From NCBI GenBank assembly GCA_034509755.1, contig CM067561.1:7134646-7198645 (forward strand): 64,000 nucleotides of DNA. The letters are read 5' to 3'. Both the position numbers and the translations under genes were made by a program. A model generated the notes under the pieces. The model worked only from the letters and a program-made list of their open reading frames with translations. It ran no database searches and was not told where the DNA came from. The DNA is from Anisodus tanguticus (taxonomy: Eukaryota > Streptophyta > Magnoliopsida > Solanales > Solanaceae). Positions 1-11,029 of this stretch are shown piece by piece (position 1 is the stretch's first letter; each line of letters starts with the position of its first letter).

Positions 1-189
1 GAGAGTCATTTTCAATAAAGTTTATCAACTAATATTGCATTACCTGCTTTCACCTTAATTTCGACTTATTTTATTTCCTTCATTTAAGGAGATAAAATTA
101 AAATTGTCATCAGCATATGTTAATACGACAAAGTGACACAAAATCCATTAGTAAACTAGAAAGACCTCAAACAAAAAGTACCGAAGTAA
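1..189. other. Host flank left of element A; probable former upstream region of the dirigent gene
   Basis: This AT-rich stretch has no reading frame of note. It ends at TGACT, the target-site duplication of copia element A, whose other copy is at 15960-15964. Removing element A joins this DNA to position 15965, about 100 bp upstream of the dirigent start codon. It is therefore likely to be the original promoter or distal 5' region of that gene. This is inferred from the duplication; no promoter motif here is strong enough to call. Confidence 0.5.
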
Positions 190-194
190 TGACT
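190..194. repeat. Target-site duplication TGACT of element A, left copy
   Basis: TGACT directly precedes the LTR start TGAAAG at 195 and is repeated at 15960-15964 directly after the last base of the 3' LTR. Five bases is the usual duplication for copia integrase, and the match closes a 15.8-kb nested insertion. Confidence 0.8.
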
Positions 195-1729
195 TGAAAG
201 TATGTATGTCCTAGAGACAATCATTATTAGGTATAAATGTACTTGAACACATTCGTATTATTAATAAGATTAATATTTAAGGCATTTGCGATTATTGAAT
301 TATTATTTAATTGTTTGTAATTATTCATTAATGTGCATCCCTTGAGCTTACGTTGTCATTAATAGATTGAGATATTGATGATAGAGCGTAACTCTAAAAT
401 AGCCTCGACTAATGATCATCGAGAATGGGATATCGATGATATGTTATAAGTCGACATGTGGTCTGCATCACATCCTTAGAGGATGTAGTATGTCTCACAT
501 GCTACGAGTAATGGCTACTCGTGATGGACACATGGATACTTTGGAAGTATTGGTATACCCTGCTGATATGCTGTTTGTTATACTTGTCTAAAGTATGATC
601 AGCGTGTGGGAGATAGAAGTCCTTAGACTTGAGGTCAATACGCACATTGCCTGCAAAGTAATGTACTTTGATCCTGTCCTAAGCTCAAATGCCTTATAGG
701 TTGAGATACGGCTTGTATTGGGTACATTACGATGTGGATTAAAGGTGGTAGTTGAGCCAAGATTAGGATTCATTCCTCGAATGTATATTCGAGAGAACAC
801 TCAGATTCTCAGTGATATTAGGTTGACTAAGTCGTTGGCCAACGCAATGGACATATTTAGAATATGGTCTAGTCGTCAACTAATATAGAAGAGATACAAT
901 GATTAAGCCATTTGGATAGACACTTGACAAACCCTAAGCTTGATCGGGTGTGTCGTGAATGAAAGGATTTTATCTTACCACATAGAGGTTAAGTTTACTG
1001 AATTCGTGTAAACGTACTACACACATTGAGTTCGTCTTGCGGCGCCGTCTAGGAGTTCTGCGTAGACCTTAATTTGATTGATATCGATATGTGAAGGCCT
1101 GTAGGGTCACATCACACTATGTCGATTGTCTTTTCGATCTAAGGATGTATTGAGAGAGTAATTAAATATTTGATTTAGAATCGAGATTTTTAAATGAATA
1201 ATGATTATTTTAATTAAGTCAAAATTGGATTTTGGATTTAATTAAGAATGTGCAGAAAATAAATCGAGACAGTGCAGGAACACGTCAAGCGTCGCGGCGC
1301 CCATACCCAAGGGTCGCGGTGCTACCTCGATCTTTGGGTCAGGCCCAAGGTCAAACCCTAATTTGGTTTGACCTAATTTTCACCTATAAATACAGACATT
1401 CTCTTCATTATTCACATACTAATTTTCAGATTATCATTCTAAGCCTTAGAGACTTAGAATTAAAATAGTCTCTCGAACCTATGCCGGATTTTCTAGCTTT
1501 CTGAAAGAGAAATATATTGAAGCTTGGGGCTTGCAATCGAAAGGGCAGTCGCGTGTCAACCCTTTAGTAAAGATTCCAGATAACATAACCTCTAAGTCTT
1601 TATGCTTAATGTTACAGGTTTTGATTGTCATATAACCATACTAGAATAAGTTATTGGGCTAAGTAAGAACAAAATTTTAAACTTCCATTGTGCCTTACTT
1701 ATGTGTTTTGAACCCAACAAAACCCTACA
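195..1729 (+). repeat. 5' LTR of element A
   Basis: It starts TGAAAGTATGTATGTCC and ends CCTACA, one base before the primer-binding site. It aligns along its length with 49262-50795 (LTR of element B) and in part with 10237-10762 and 55056-55235. At 1.5 kb it is long for a copia LTR. It holds a TATAAATA box near 1385 and GC-rich patches near 1035 and 1290. Confidence 0.88.
1385..1392 (+). promoter_or_regulatory. TATA box in the LTR of element A
   Basis: TATAAATA lies in a stretch conserved in the other LTR copies at 50463-50470 and near 10534, followed by a pyrimidine-rich segment. This placement fits the U3/R promoter of the retrotransposon. No activity can be judged from sequence. Confidence 0.55.
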
Positions 1730-1730
1730 G

Positions 1731-1744
1731 TGATATCAGAGCCC
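1731..1744 (+). promoter_or_regulatory. Primer-binding site of element A (Met-tRNA type, one mismatch)
   Basis: TGATATCAGAGCCC sits one base after the LTR. The canonical plant initiator-Met site begins TGGTATCAGAGC, which element B keeps at 50797; here the third base is A. This fixes the element as plus-strand. Confidence 0.85.
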
Positions 1745-1758
1745 AGGCTGGTTCAATG

Positions 1759-4700
1759 TATAGCTAGCCAGTCGGCCGGGATCGAGTCTGGCGGGCCTGG
1801 TTTGGCGGGGTCGGGTCGGGGCTAGACGGGTGAAGGGGGCGGGATCGGGGCTGGCGGGGTCAAGCGGGATCGAGTTTGGCGGGATTTTCCAAAGTCTCAT
1901 CCCGATCCCGTCGAAATCGGGTCGGGGCGGGATCGGATCGGGGGAGGGATTGAGTTCCGGCGGGTTTTCCTTTTCCTTTTTTTAATAACATATGTATAAA
2001 AAAACTCAATAATTAAACAAGACAAGATAGTGTAATAAAAACATCCCAAGGTTGTTTTTGTGCCTCTTATATTATTTAATAGACATATGATTTTTTTGTA
2101 ATACAAATACAATTGTCGAAATTGCAACTTTGTGGTGTTGTCCAAAAGTTGCAAATTACATAATAAAATTGCAATTAAAAAAATTACATTCTAAAAAAAC
2201 ATGTTCTAATTTCTTGATAATTTTATGTGGTTCTTCGGTTGGAATTGGTATTTGTTGGTCAAATTGATCTACGTCGCTTTCACCACCTTCAGATAAGATT
2301 TCATTGTAGTTTTCATCTTCTTCTTCGTTGATCTCCGGCTGACCGCACTTTCTACGCTCTGCTCGTATCCAATCTCTGAATAATACTGCAATTTCCAAGC
2401 TGTCTCCGGCGAATGAGTGTCTGTGGTCTCCTATTTGATATCTGTCGGCAGAAAAGGCGCTTTCTGACGCAGTTGATGACGCTTGAATGTTCAAAACATC
2501 TCAGGTCATCATTGAAAGTGTCGGAAAGGTCTTCTCATTCCCCATCCAGTATTTCAGCAAGTCTTCATGTCCATCTTCATTGATAACTTCTTGGTACGGT
2601 ACAGAACCCTGCAAAACAAAAATATCAAACTCGCTAATTTGGTTAGTAGCGGTACGGCCGCACATTCTATTTCTGAGGCTTTCAATACTAGCCGCAGAAA
2701 CATCATGTCTTTTGTGAGGTTGTGTTGAAGATGAAGAAGATGGTATTGAAGCCGGTAGGTTACTAGCACTTTCTTGTTGTAAAACCTATATATTTTGTTG
2801 CATTGGTCTTCTACGCTAGACAACACTTCTTCTTTAGTTCATTCAATAGGTGGTGGGTGATTTGGATTTTTTGGACTTGGAGGTGGTAGTACTTCTATAC
2901 AATCGTAAATAGTTTCAATAAGTGATTTAGTACCGTCTATTTTAATAGTCGGATTTAATACAACACCAATAATATAAATAGTGGGAATAAGAATAAAATA
3001 TTTTTTTATTTTGATAATCATTTTTTAATAGCTGCAATATAAGCTGATTTTTCCATATATTCACTAAGTAATAAAAATATTAGAGTTATATAAAACAACA
3101 TAGTTGAAATAGTAGGATAATATATACCGGAAAATTATTTTGTTGCTTGAAAAAATTTCTCTAAAAATACAATAAGTTCGAAAATATTTACCCAATCACT
3201 ATCTACAACCATATCAGCTGGATTTTGATTATGAGAGTTAAAATATAAAGTTATAGGTTTTCTATAGTCATAAGCAACAAGTAGTTGCTCGTATAAAGAA
3301 TTTCACCTAGTGGATACTTCTTTTGAAATTTTTCTATAAGGTAGTCCACAATCGTGACAAGTTTTTTTATATTCTTTTCTTCGTTGTACTCTATTACTTT
3401 TAAAAATAAAGTTTATAGCAAATTGTATTTTACTAAGAATGTCTTCAAAAAGTGATAGATCATCCTTTACAATTAAGTTATATATATGGCACGCGCATTT
3501 TATATGAAAATGATCTGGAAAAGATGGAGTTAAACTATTTTTTAAAATTGTAATAGCGTAATTGTTAGAAGAAGCATTTTCTAATGTAATAGTCATAATT
3601 TTATCAGTTATTCCATAATAATGGCACACTTGATAAATATTTTCTGCAATAAAAGTACCAGTGTGCCTATCATCTATATATCTATACGCTAAGATACGTT
3701 TTTGCATAGACCATTTATAATCTATCCAATGACAAGTTACCGTTAAATAATCATGGTCGTTAGTACTACGACCTATATCAGACGTGATAGATACTTTGCC
3801 ATTAAAATGATATAATGAATAACGTAAATATTGTTGATATTCATGTGCGAATTTAAATACATCTCTCTTAACAGTTGATCTAGGAAAATCGTTAAAAGCA
3901 GGATTATATATATCTCTAATGTAATGAATAAAATCGGGAGATGAATGAAATGAAAAAGGCAAACCCTCCACAACAACTAATTTTGATATTGCTTCCCTAT
4001 CTCTATGTTTATTGTATTTAGGGCCTACAATTCCCCCCATCATAGGGTTAATTTGACCCTGTACTTGGTTCGGGATAGTATCAGTATGTGAACCTTGTCC
4101 CGATGGAGCGGGCGTTTGCGCACCCGGTTTTGAAGCCTGGTATTGGGCATACCTAGCTGGATTACTACGTGTCTCATTAAACCCCCCGTCCCACCGTGAC
4201 CTTTTCCAGTTTTAAATTTTAAAACATCTTTACAAATTTTACATCTAGCTACTTGATTCTCTACGTCCCTATCAAAAAATATCCATACATCTTATTTTAA
4301 TGGTCGTTTTGCTGGACCTCGTCTCATACTAGGGGGAATAGGAGGCATTTCAGTTGAAGGTGCACTAGGGGGTGTATCATCTAGATCATCGTCTAAATTA
4401 AAGTCTTCTTGAGTTTCAGAAAATAGCTCCTCGTCTAAATCTAATGGTATTGTAGGAAAATATTCAGTATCGACAAAATCATCCCGTGTAGGAATAGGAT
4501 GACTAGAAGAAGTACCATTGCCCTTGTTTCCATACTAGAAGAAGAACCCTTACCCTTAAACATACCTCTTAATCCTTCCATTTTAATTATGATAATAAAT
4601 AAATAAAGATAATAAAATTAAGTGTGCTAAATAAAATAAACAGATAATAATAATTTAATGAAGGAACGAATGTACCAAATGCCGACGTAACGTTGACGTG

Positions 4701-5227
4701 TAATCGAGAGGTTGAAAATTGAAACTTTGCTCGATGGAAGATCCTCAAGCTAGTTGCCAACTTCACTCCCAATTCCCAAATGAATAAATAAAATTGAATA
4801 TTTAGTAAACAATGTAGACTTGTAGAGAGATAGATTGAGAGATTGTAGGAAGATTTGTGAGAAAGATGAAGAGAAAATGAGTTATTTATAGTTGAAAAAT
4901 TGGGTTAAAGTGTAAATATAATAACTTATGGGTTAAAAATAAATATTAAGGGGTAGGGGGGAGGCCAAAAATGTCCGTTGCACAACAACCAAAATCTAAA
5001 ATGGTCGTTGGTGCAATGGTTATTTTTGCAAATGGAGGGTTACGGGCGGGATCGGGGCGAGATCGGGATCTGGTCAGGATTGGCAGGACTGGGGCGGGCC
5101 GGGACGGGTCGGAACGAGAAATTGTCCCATCCCGGTTCGAGTCCCGATACCGATTTTTTTTTACTACAAGGGTGTCGGGGCGAGATCAGGCTGGGACCGG
5201 GCTATCCCGGCCCACTGGCCAGCTCTA
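1759..5227 (-). mobile_element. hAT-family DNA transposon inserted in element A
   Basis: The left end TATAGCTAGCCAGTCGGCC is an imperfect inverted copy of the right end, which reads TAGAGCTGGCCAGTGGGCC on the other strand. Both ends are flanked by the exact 8-bp duplication GTTCAATG (1751-1758 and 5228-5235), the hallmark of hAT elements. The uninterrupted site can be read in element B at 50818-50830. Both subterminal regions (1780-1960 and 5040-5220) are dense in short GGGxCGGG-like repeats. The 3.5-kb element encodes a broken transposase on the minus strand. Confidence 0.93.
2157..4580 (-). pseudogene. hAT transposase, RICESLEEPER/BED type, broken
   Basis: Read from high to low coordinates, it starts near 4580 with a Ser-rich lead, followed by a BED-like zinc finger with CKIC near 4230. 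The Cys and His parts of the finger lie in different frames across a run of Cs (plus strand) near 4185. The longest clean stretch, 4043-3303, holds the RNase-H-like core with TSDIGRS and ITLENASSN. The C-terminal dimerisation region with ASESAFSADRYQIG is at 2494-2157. Several in-frame stops separate the parts. In hAT enzymes the second motif is normally DNASSN with a catalytic Asp; here it is Glu. Family assignment is confident, activity very unlikely. Confidence 0.85.
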
Positions 5228-6880
5228 GTTCAATGGTTATATAACAATTGAATAAAGTAGTAATATGGGTTAAACATAAAATTAGATTAAAACGAGGCTT
5301 CTTGAAATCCTACGTGTCTTGACCGAATGTTAACCTTTTGATATCACCCTAAATTATCTCCTACGCTAACTCGAGGAAGTCATTCCGTTCTAACTCGAAC
5401 TAAGCCAAAAGTGTGTTGTCTGGCTCATTGCGCGGTGCACGGCTAAGAACGGATGATGGTCGATATGGGCGTTATTGATAATGGTGGGTGATGATAAAGG
5501 GATCTGTGATTTGATCCCTAAATTGGATTTAGGGATCAAATGATTTTGAAAAATCAACACAAAAACGTTTGGTAGGACATCGGCGTCGTGGCCCTATGGT
5601 AGGGTGTCGCGGAGCATGATAGGGTTTCAAGGCGGCGGCGTGGCTCCATGGTAGAGCATCGCGGCGCTAATGCTTCGTTTCAAAATTAGGACTCACTGGA
5701 CAATAGGCGTCGTGGCTCCATAGTGGAGCGTCGCGGCGCTAATGCATTTACAGAAACCGAAAGGTTTCTGCCTCTATAGCGCCACAGCTCCATGGTGGAG
5801 CGCTGCGGTGCTAATGCACTTGTAGAAATCGAAAGGTTTCTGCCTTTGCGCTGCGGCTCCATGGTGCACCACCGCGGCTCCATGGTGCAGCGCTGCGGCG
5901 CTAATGCATTTGCAGAAGCCGAAAGGCTTCTGCCTCGGTGGCATCGCGGCCCCACCTGTCTAGAAACAAAAAAAAATCAAAGTTCAAAATATTTAACTGA
6001 AGATTATTATTATTATATAGTATATTTGATGAGTATACTATTTATGTGCTAAATGTCAAATTGTTTGTCATTTAAATTATTAGAATAGTGTCCGTTATAA
6101 CTGTCCGGGCAGGCGGCGCCCAGTATTTGATTAAATCATCTTATATCATGCATATTGGGTTGACGGTTCCCAACTATATGTGTCATTAGTTTTGCATGAT
6201 ATTAAGATGCTATATTGGATATGGCGTAAAAGAGTTGATCTTGGTTAAAACCCTTAATTAAAATGTTCCCCTAAATTTTAATACAAGTCTCATTTAAAAT
6301 GAATGCGCCATCCGTTATAATTGATTGTAGTGTAAAATTCTTTTCGGCAAGATGAGTATTTATGCCACATCATTTGCTCTAACTCTACGAGGACTCAGAC
6401 TCTTTCATAGATGCATGTTAAATGTAAAATTGAGTGATAAACCTTCATAAGTATTTACACCACAGTGTTTGCTCTATAAGGCAAAACTCACTTAGATACA
6501 TAATTGCAGTTGCATAACGGGGTTGACTTGTTAGGCTGTCTTGGCGCCACAGTGTCGGACAAGCTGAGGGACGCAAATCGATTGTTTAGAACATTCGGTC
6601 AACCATGAATTACAAATTGTTTGTAGTTGGTTTAGAGACCTACCATGTTGTGCTGTTGAAGTTATCAGCCACAGCAAACGCGGAGATAGCATGAACCTGG
6701 ATCATGGTCCATTATGACCATATTTGATATGAGTATGTATTCTTCCATGGGGTCGAAGAGTATGTTAAAATAGTGGGAGCTAATTAAACTAAAGGCCATG
6801 TTAATTAGTTAACAAATGTGTTCAATAGAAATTATATTAGAGTTTAATTTCAAGTCTATTTGTTTCTTCAGTCGTATAAA
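5228..6880 (+). other. Leader of element A between PBS and gag
   Basis: This 1.65-kb untranslated stretch aligns with 50818-52395 in element B. It contains the GC-rich repeats listed separately and no long conserved frame. Such a long leader is unusual for copia elements. Confidence 0.6.
5580..5960 (+). repeat. GC-rich imperfect repeats in the leader of element A
   Basis: Several copies of a unit of about 60-80 bp carry GCGTCGTGGCTCCATRGTGGAGCG, GCGGCGCTAATGCA and AGAAACCGAAAGGTTTCTGCCT-like segments (the longest shown here as a composite, not a literal run). Parts are self-complementary: CTCCATGGTGGAG and GAAACCGAAAGGTTTC can each fold back. Matching repeats occur at 51178-51485 in element B, and related GGCGCC stretches occur in both LTRs. 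Confidence 0.7.
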
Positions 6881-7365
6881 ATGTCGAATCTATCACTGAA
6901 AATGTTGGTCGAGACAAACAAGTTGACTGGATCAAATTACCCTGTCTGGTTAAGAAATCTACGATTGGTGTTAAGACTAGAAAGAATTGAATATATGTTA
7001 GACACAGTATTCCCCACAGTCTCTGCTGAAAACTCTAATGAGTATGCCCTGTTTGACAAGGTGGCTTATCATTTGAACGATGCTACCTTGGCAAAATATA
7101 TAATATTTGTCTTCCATGACTATGGAGTTACCAAGGCAACATGAAAACATGAGCCCCAACGAAATGCTATAACACTTGAAGAGTCTCTATGAAAAACAAT
7201 CTCAAACAATGGAGTATGAACTGTTGAGAGACCCTTTCAAATGTAAGTAGAACGAAAGGGGACAAGTTTCTGCGCATGTTCTAAAGAAGGACTACACAGC
7301 TCCAAGAGGAGGCAAAGCACTAGGTGCTTCTACCTCTACTGGACAAGGTATGTTTGTCATTGAAA
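6881..7365 (+). pseudogene. gag remnant of element A
   Basis: The start at ATG 6881 gives MSNLSLKMLVETNKLTGSNY, a typical copia gag N-terminus (LTGxNYxxW type). The first frame runs 88 codons; a small deletion and stops break the rest, which can be followed in other frames to about 7365 by comparison with element B. The segment after the HVLK motif joins directly to the sequence ahead of the protease. The gag C-terminus and CCHC zinc knuckle expected here are missing, as in element B. Confidence 0.75.
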
Positions 7366-8400
7366 TAAATATGTCTATAAGTAACTCCCACTGTTGGGTA
7401 TTGGATACCGCTTGTGACTCACACATTTATAGTAATGTGCAAGGCCTAATTAACAGCAGAAAGGTTGGACCTTGGGAGGTAGACCTGCGTTGGAAATGGA
7501 GCACGAGTAGATGTTGAACGTGTGGGAACTTATAGACTAGATTTACCTTCAGGCTTTTGTTTAGAACTAAATAATTGTTATTTTGTTCCCCCACTAACGA
7601 GGAATATCATTTTTATCCCAATGTTAGACATTGAAGGGTTTTCCTCATTTATTGTCAATGGCAGTTATGTAATGTCTTTTAATGGTTTTGTTTGTGGAAA
7701 TGCTCCGCTTGTGGATGGATTGTATATTTTAAACTGTAGTCGTGAAATTTTCAATGTGCAAAATAAACGAGCTAAGGTAAGTAATCCAAGAAACCCCACC
7801 TACTTATGGCACTGTAGACTTGGTCACGTCAATGAATCAAGGATATCAAGAATAAGAAAGTTAGACTACTTGGAACCATTTGACTTGGAGTCCTATGGTA
7901 ACTGTGAATCTTGCTTGAGAGGAAAGATGACCAACAAGCCACTTTCTGGGAAAGGGGTGCGAGCCAAAGAGGTACTTGAGTTGGTTTATACTGATGTATG
8001 TGGGCCATTTTCAACTCAAGCGAAGGGAGGCTTCCCTTACTTCATCACTTTTACAGACGATTTCACAAGGTTTGGGCATGTCTATCTTATGAAACATAAG
8101 TCCGAAGCCTTTGAGAAATTCAAGGAGTACAAGTTAGAAGTAGAGAAGCAACTTGAAACAAGTATCAAGACACTTCGATCAGATCGAAGAGGTGAATACT
8201 TAAGTAAAGAATTTATGGATTATTTGAAGCTTTATGGAGTCCAATCACAATGGACACCTCCTGGAATGCCACAGATGAATGGTGTTGCTGAAAGGAGAAA
8301 TCGAACCCTATTAGATATGGTTAGATCCATGATGAGTTTCTCACTCTACCAACATACCTTTGGGGCTATGCATTGCAAAGCTCAATTTATATTCTGAACA
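7366..8400 (+). pseudogene. Protease and integrase region of element A
   Basis: Near 7390 the protease reads WVLDTACDSH, with the DTG-type motif changed to DTA, and breaks by frameshift near 7490. The frame 7522-8397 carries the pre-integrase motif LWHCRLGHVNE. It is followed by the integrase core with Asp in TDVCGPF, Asp in LRSDRRGEY and Glu in GVAERRNRTLL, the DDE triad. A stop ends it at 8397, and the C-terminal part continues at 8474-8773 in another frame. This integrase is the best-preserved pol domain of the element and is deleted in element B. Confidence 0.85.
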
Positions 8401-10222
8401 TGGTTCCTTCAAAGTCAGTAGAGAAAACTCCATATGAGATATGGAATGACAAGAATCCAGCACTTAAACACATGTGACCCTGGGGTGCCCTGCATATGTA
8501 AAGAAGATGCTTACTGATAAGTTGGAATCTAAAAGTGAGAAATATTATTTTGTGGGGTATCCAAAGGAAACTAAGGGATGCTATTTCTATCTTCCTGGAG
8601 AACATAAGGTCAGTGTTTTCAGAAATGCAACTTTCCTTGAAGAAGGCTATGTCTACAAGGAACGGAGCTGCAATAAGATAGAACTTGAAGAAATTCAAGA
8701 ACCACAAGATAACACAGAAGTTGGAACCCTTATCAAAAGACCTAGACAAGGATTCAATGGGAGTATTTGGTGAAGATTGGGTACTTAGAGTACACCCTTC
8801 ATCCAGTGGGAGGGCTGTGAGAGATAGTGCAGAAATGCAAGACTCTCATACACAACCAATGGAAGATGATACAATGGTTGTACATCATTCCATTCAGAAA
8901 ATACATGAAAATGACATTCCTGAAATCTCTCAAGGTGATGGATTGTTCAGCACACACAGACCTTCTCACAATCAGAATGCAACAAACACTGAAACGTAGA
9001 ATAATCAACTCCGTAGGACCACTAGGACTCATCGTCCGCCTGAAAGACTTAATCTCCTTGTTGAAACACACAATGAAATAGATATTCCTGATGACGATGA
9101 ACCTACAACCTACAGCGAAGCTATATTAGACATTGATTCGCAGAGATGCCAAGAAGGCATGAAATCTGAGATGGACTCGATGTACATATATCAAGTTTGG
9201 AACTTGATTGATTTGCCAACAGGTGTTAGACCCATAGGATGCAAATGGGTCTTCAAGAAGAAAATTGATGCATATGGCAAGGTACAGACTTATAAGGCAA
9301 TATTGGTGGCTAAAGGTTATAATCAATGGCCTGGGGTCGATTATGATGAAACCTTTTCACTTGTTGCAAAAATTAAGTCCATTCGGATTTTGCTTGCAAT
9401 AGCTGCATATTCTGACTATGACATTTGGTAAATGGACGTCAAAACTGCTTTCCTCAATGGTAATCTAGTTGAGGAGGTGTATATGAAACAACCTGAGGGT
9501 TTTTTTCTTGAGTCCAAACCAAATGTTGTATGCAAGCTACAAAAGTCCATTTTTGGGCTTAAGCAAGCCTCGAGGAGTTGGAACATTTGCTTTGACAAGG
9601 CTATCAAGTCATTTGATTTCGTCAGAAGCAAAGAGGATCCATGTGTTTATAGTAAACGCAATGATGGGAATATTGCCTTCATTATCATATATATATAGAT
9701 GACATATTGATAATGGGAGACAATAAGACTCTCCTGCAATTAGTCAAGGAGTGGTTGTCTAGTACCTTCATGATGAAGGATTTAGGTGAAGACTGCTACA
9801 TTCTGGGAATTAGGATCTATAGAGATAAACTTAATAGATTGTTGGGGCTGTCACAGTCAGTCTACATAGACAAAGTGCTTAGACATTTCTCTATGGAAAA
9901 TTCCAAGAAAGGTGTTCTACATATGGGACAAGGCATCAAGTTATCTAAGAAGGATAGTCCTTCTAATACTATAGAACTTGAACGCACGAAAAGGATCCCA
10001 TATGCTTCGGCTATAGGATCGATCATGTATGTCATGACCTGTACTAGGCCAGATGTGACCTTTGTACTTAGTATGACTTGAAAATTCCAACAGAATCCTA
10101 GGGAAGAACACTGGAAAGCAGTCAAGAGTATTCTTAAGTATCTTAGAAGAACTAAAGATTACTTCTTAGTCTATGGTGGAGAAGAAAGCTATCTACTACT
10201 AGGTACATTGATGCTAGCTTCC
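8401..10222 (+). pseudogene. Reverse transcriptase and partial RNase H of element A
   Basis: The integrase tail (8474-8773) and a polar linker (8685-8999) lead to the RT at 9126-10081. RT shows WVFKKKIDAYGK, the VDYDETF motif and MDVKTAFLNG, then IIIYI, where an extra TA in a TA run shifts the frame just before the catalytic Asp pair near 9696. LGLSQSVYIDKVL and IPYASAIGSIMY continue it. The coding part stops at a rearranged junction near 10222 with most of RNase H absent. At least three stops or frameshifts exclude a working enzyme. Confidence 0.85.
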
Positions 10223-10236
10223 AGACGGATGATGGT

Positions 10237-10762
10237 CGATATGTGAAGGCATGTAGGGTCATACTATGTCGGTTGTCTTTTCGATCTAAGGATGTATTGA
10301 GAGAGTAATTAAATATTCAATTTAGAATCGAGATATTTAAATAAATAATGATTATTTTAATTAAGTCAAAATTGGATTTTGGATTTAATTAAGAATGTGC
10401 AGAAAATAAATCGAGACAGTGCAGGAACACGTCAAGCGCCGCGGCGCCCATACCCTAGGGTCGCGGCGCTACCTCGATTTTTGGGCTAGGCCCAAGGTCA
10501 AACCCTAATCCGGTTTGACCTAATTTTTACCTATAAATATAGACATTCTCTTCATTATTCACATACTAATTTTTAGATTATCATTCTTAGCCTTAGAGAC
10601 TTAGAATTAAAATACTCTCTCGAACCTCTGCCGAATTTCCTAGCTTTCCGAAAGAGAAATATATTGAAGCTTGGAGCTTGCAATCGAAAGGGCAGTCGCG
10701 TGTCAACACTTTAGTAAAGATTCCAGATAACATAACTTGTAAGTCTGTATGCTTTATGTTAC
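10237..10762 (+). repeat. 3' LTR of element A, first surviving part
   Basis: From GATATGTGAAGGC onward this aligns with 1085-1620 of the 5' LTR, including the TATA box near 10534. The U3 part of the LTR is missing. It is interrupted after GTTAC at 10758-10762 by copia C and resumes at 15846. Confidence 0.85.
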
Positions 10763-11029
10763 TGAAAGAAATAATCCCTTGATTATTTTCATTAATTGAA
10801 AGGATATATACAAGTTACATAATAGGAGAATCCTATTCCTATTCTATTCCTAAAATCTTATTCTATACATTTATGGTAATACACTACTTATGGTAATACA
10901 CTACTAATTATATTACAACTTTACCTAAACTAGGATACTAAATATTTACCATAAATTACATCGACTAATAGGCACAAATCCGAGATTCAATATACACAAT
11001 ATACACATGTATATTGTGTATATTTAACA
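10763..11029 (-). repeat. 3' LTR of element C
   Basis: 267 bp, matching 15557-15840. It contains a 16-bp inverted repeat with a 4-base loop at 10989-11024 (AATATACACAATATAC and its complement), close to the edge that is the 5' end of the LTR in the element's own direction. The sequence TATGGTAATACACTACT is tandemly repeated near 10870. Confidence 0.88.

Noticed and set aside
588..800. 70-residue minus-strand frame at 588-800, partly repeated at 49723-49926
   Set aside because: Conserved only because both lie in LTRs of the same family. No retroelement or host domain is visible.
4978..5244. Open frames over the GC-rich stretch near 5000-5240
   Set aside because: They cover the hAT subterminal GGGxCGGG repeats and terminal inverted repeat; being open is an effect of GC-rich repeats.
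5686..6052. Repetitive Arg/Ala/Pro-rich frames on both strands at 5686-6052
   Set aside because: They are translations of the GC-rich leader repeats of element A. No domain is present and the matching frames in element B are not conserved.
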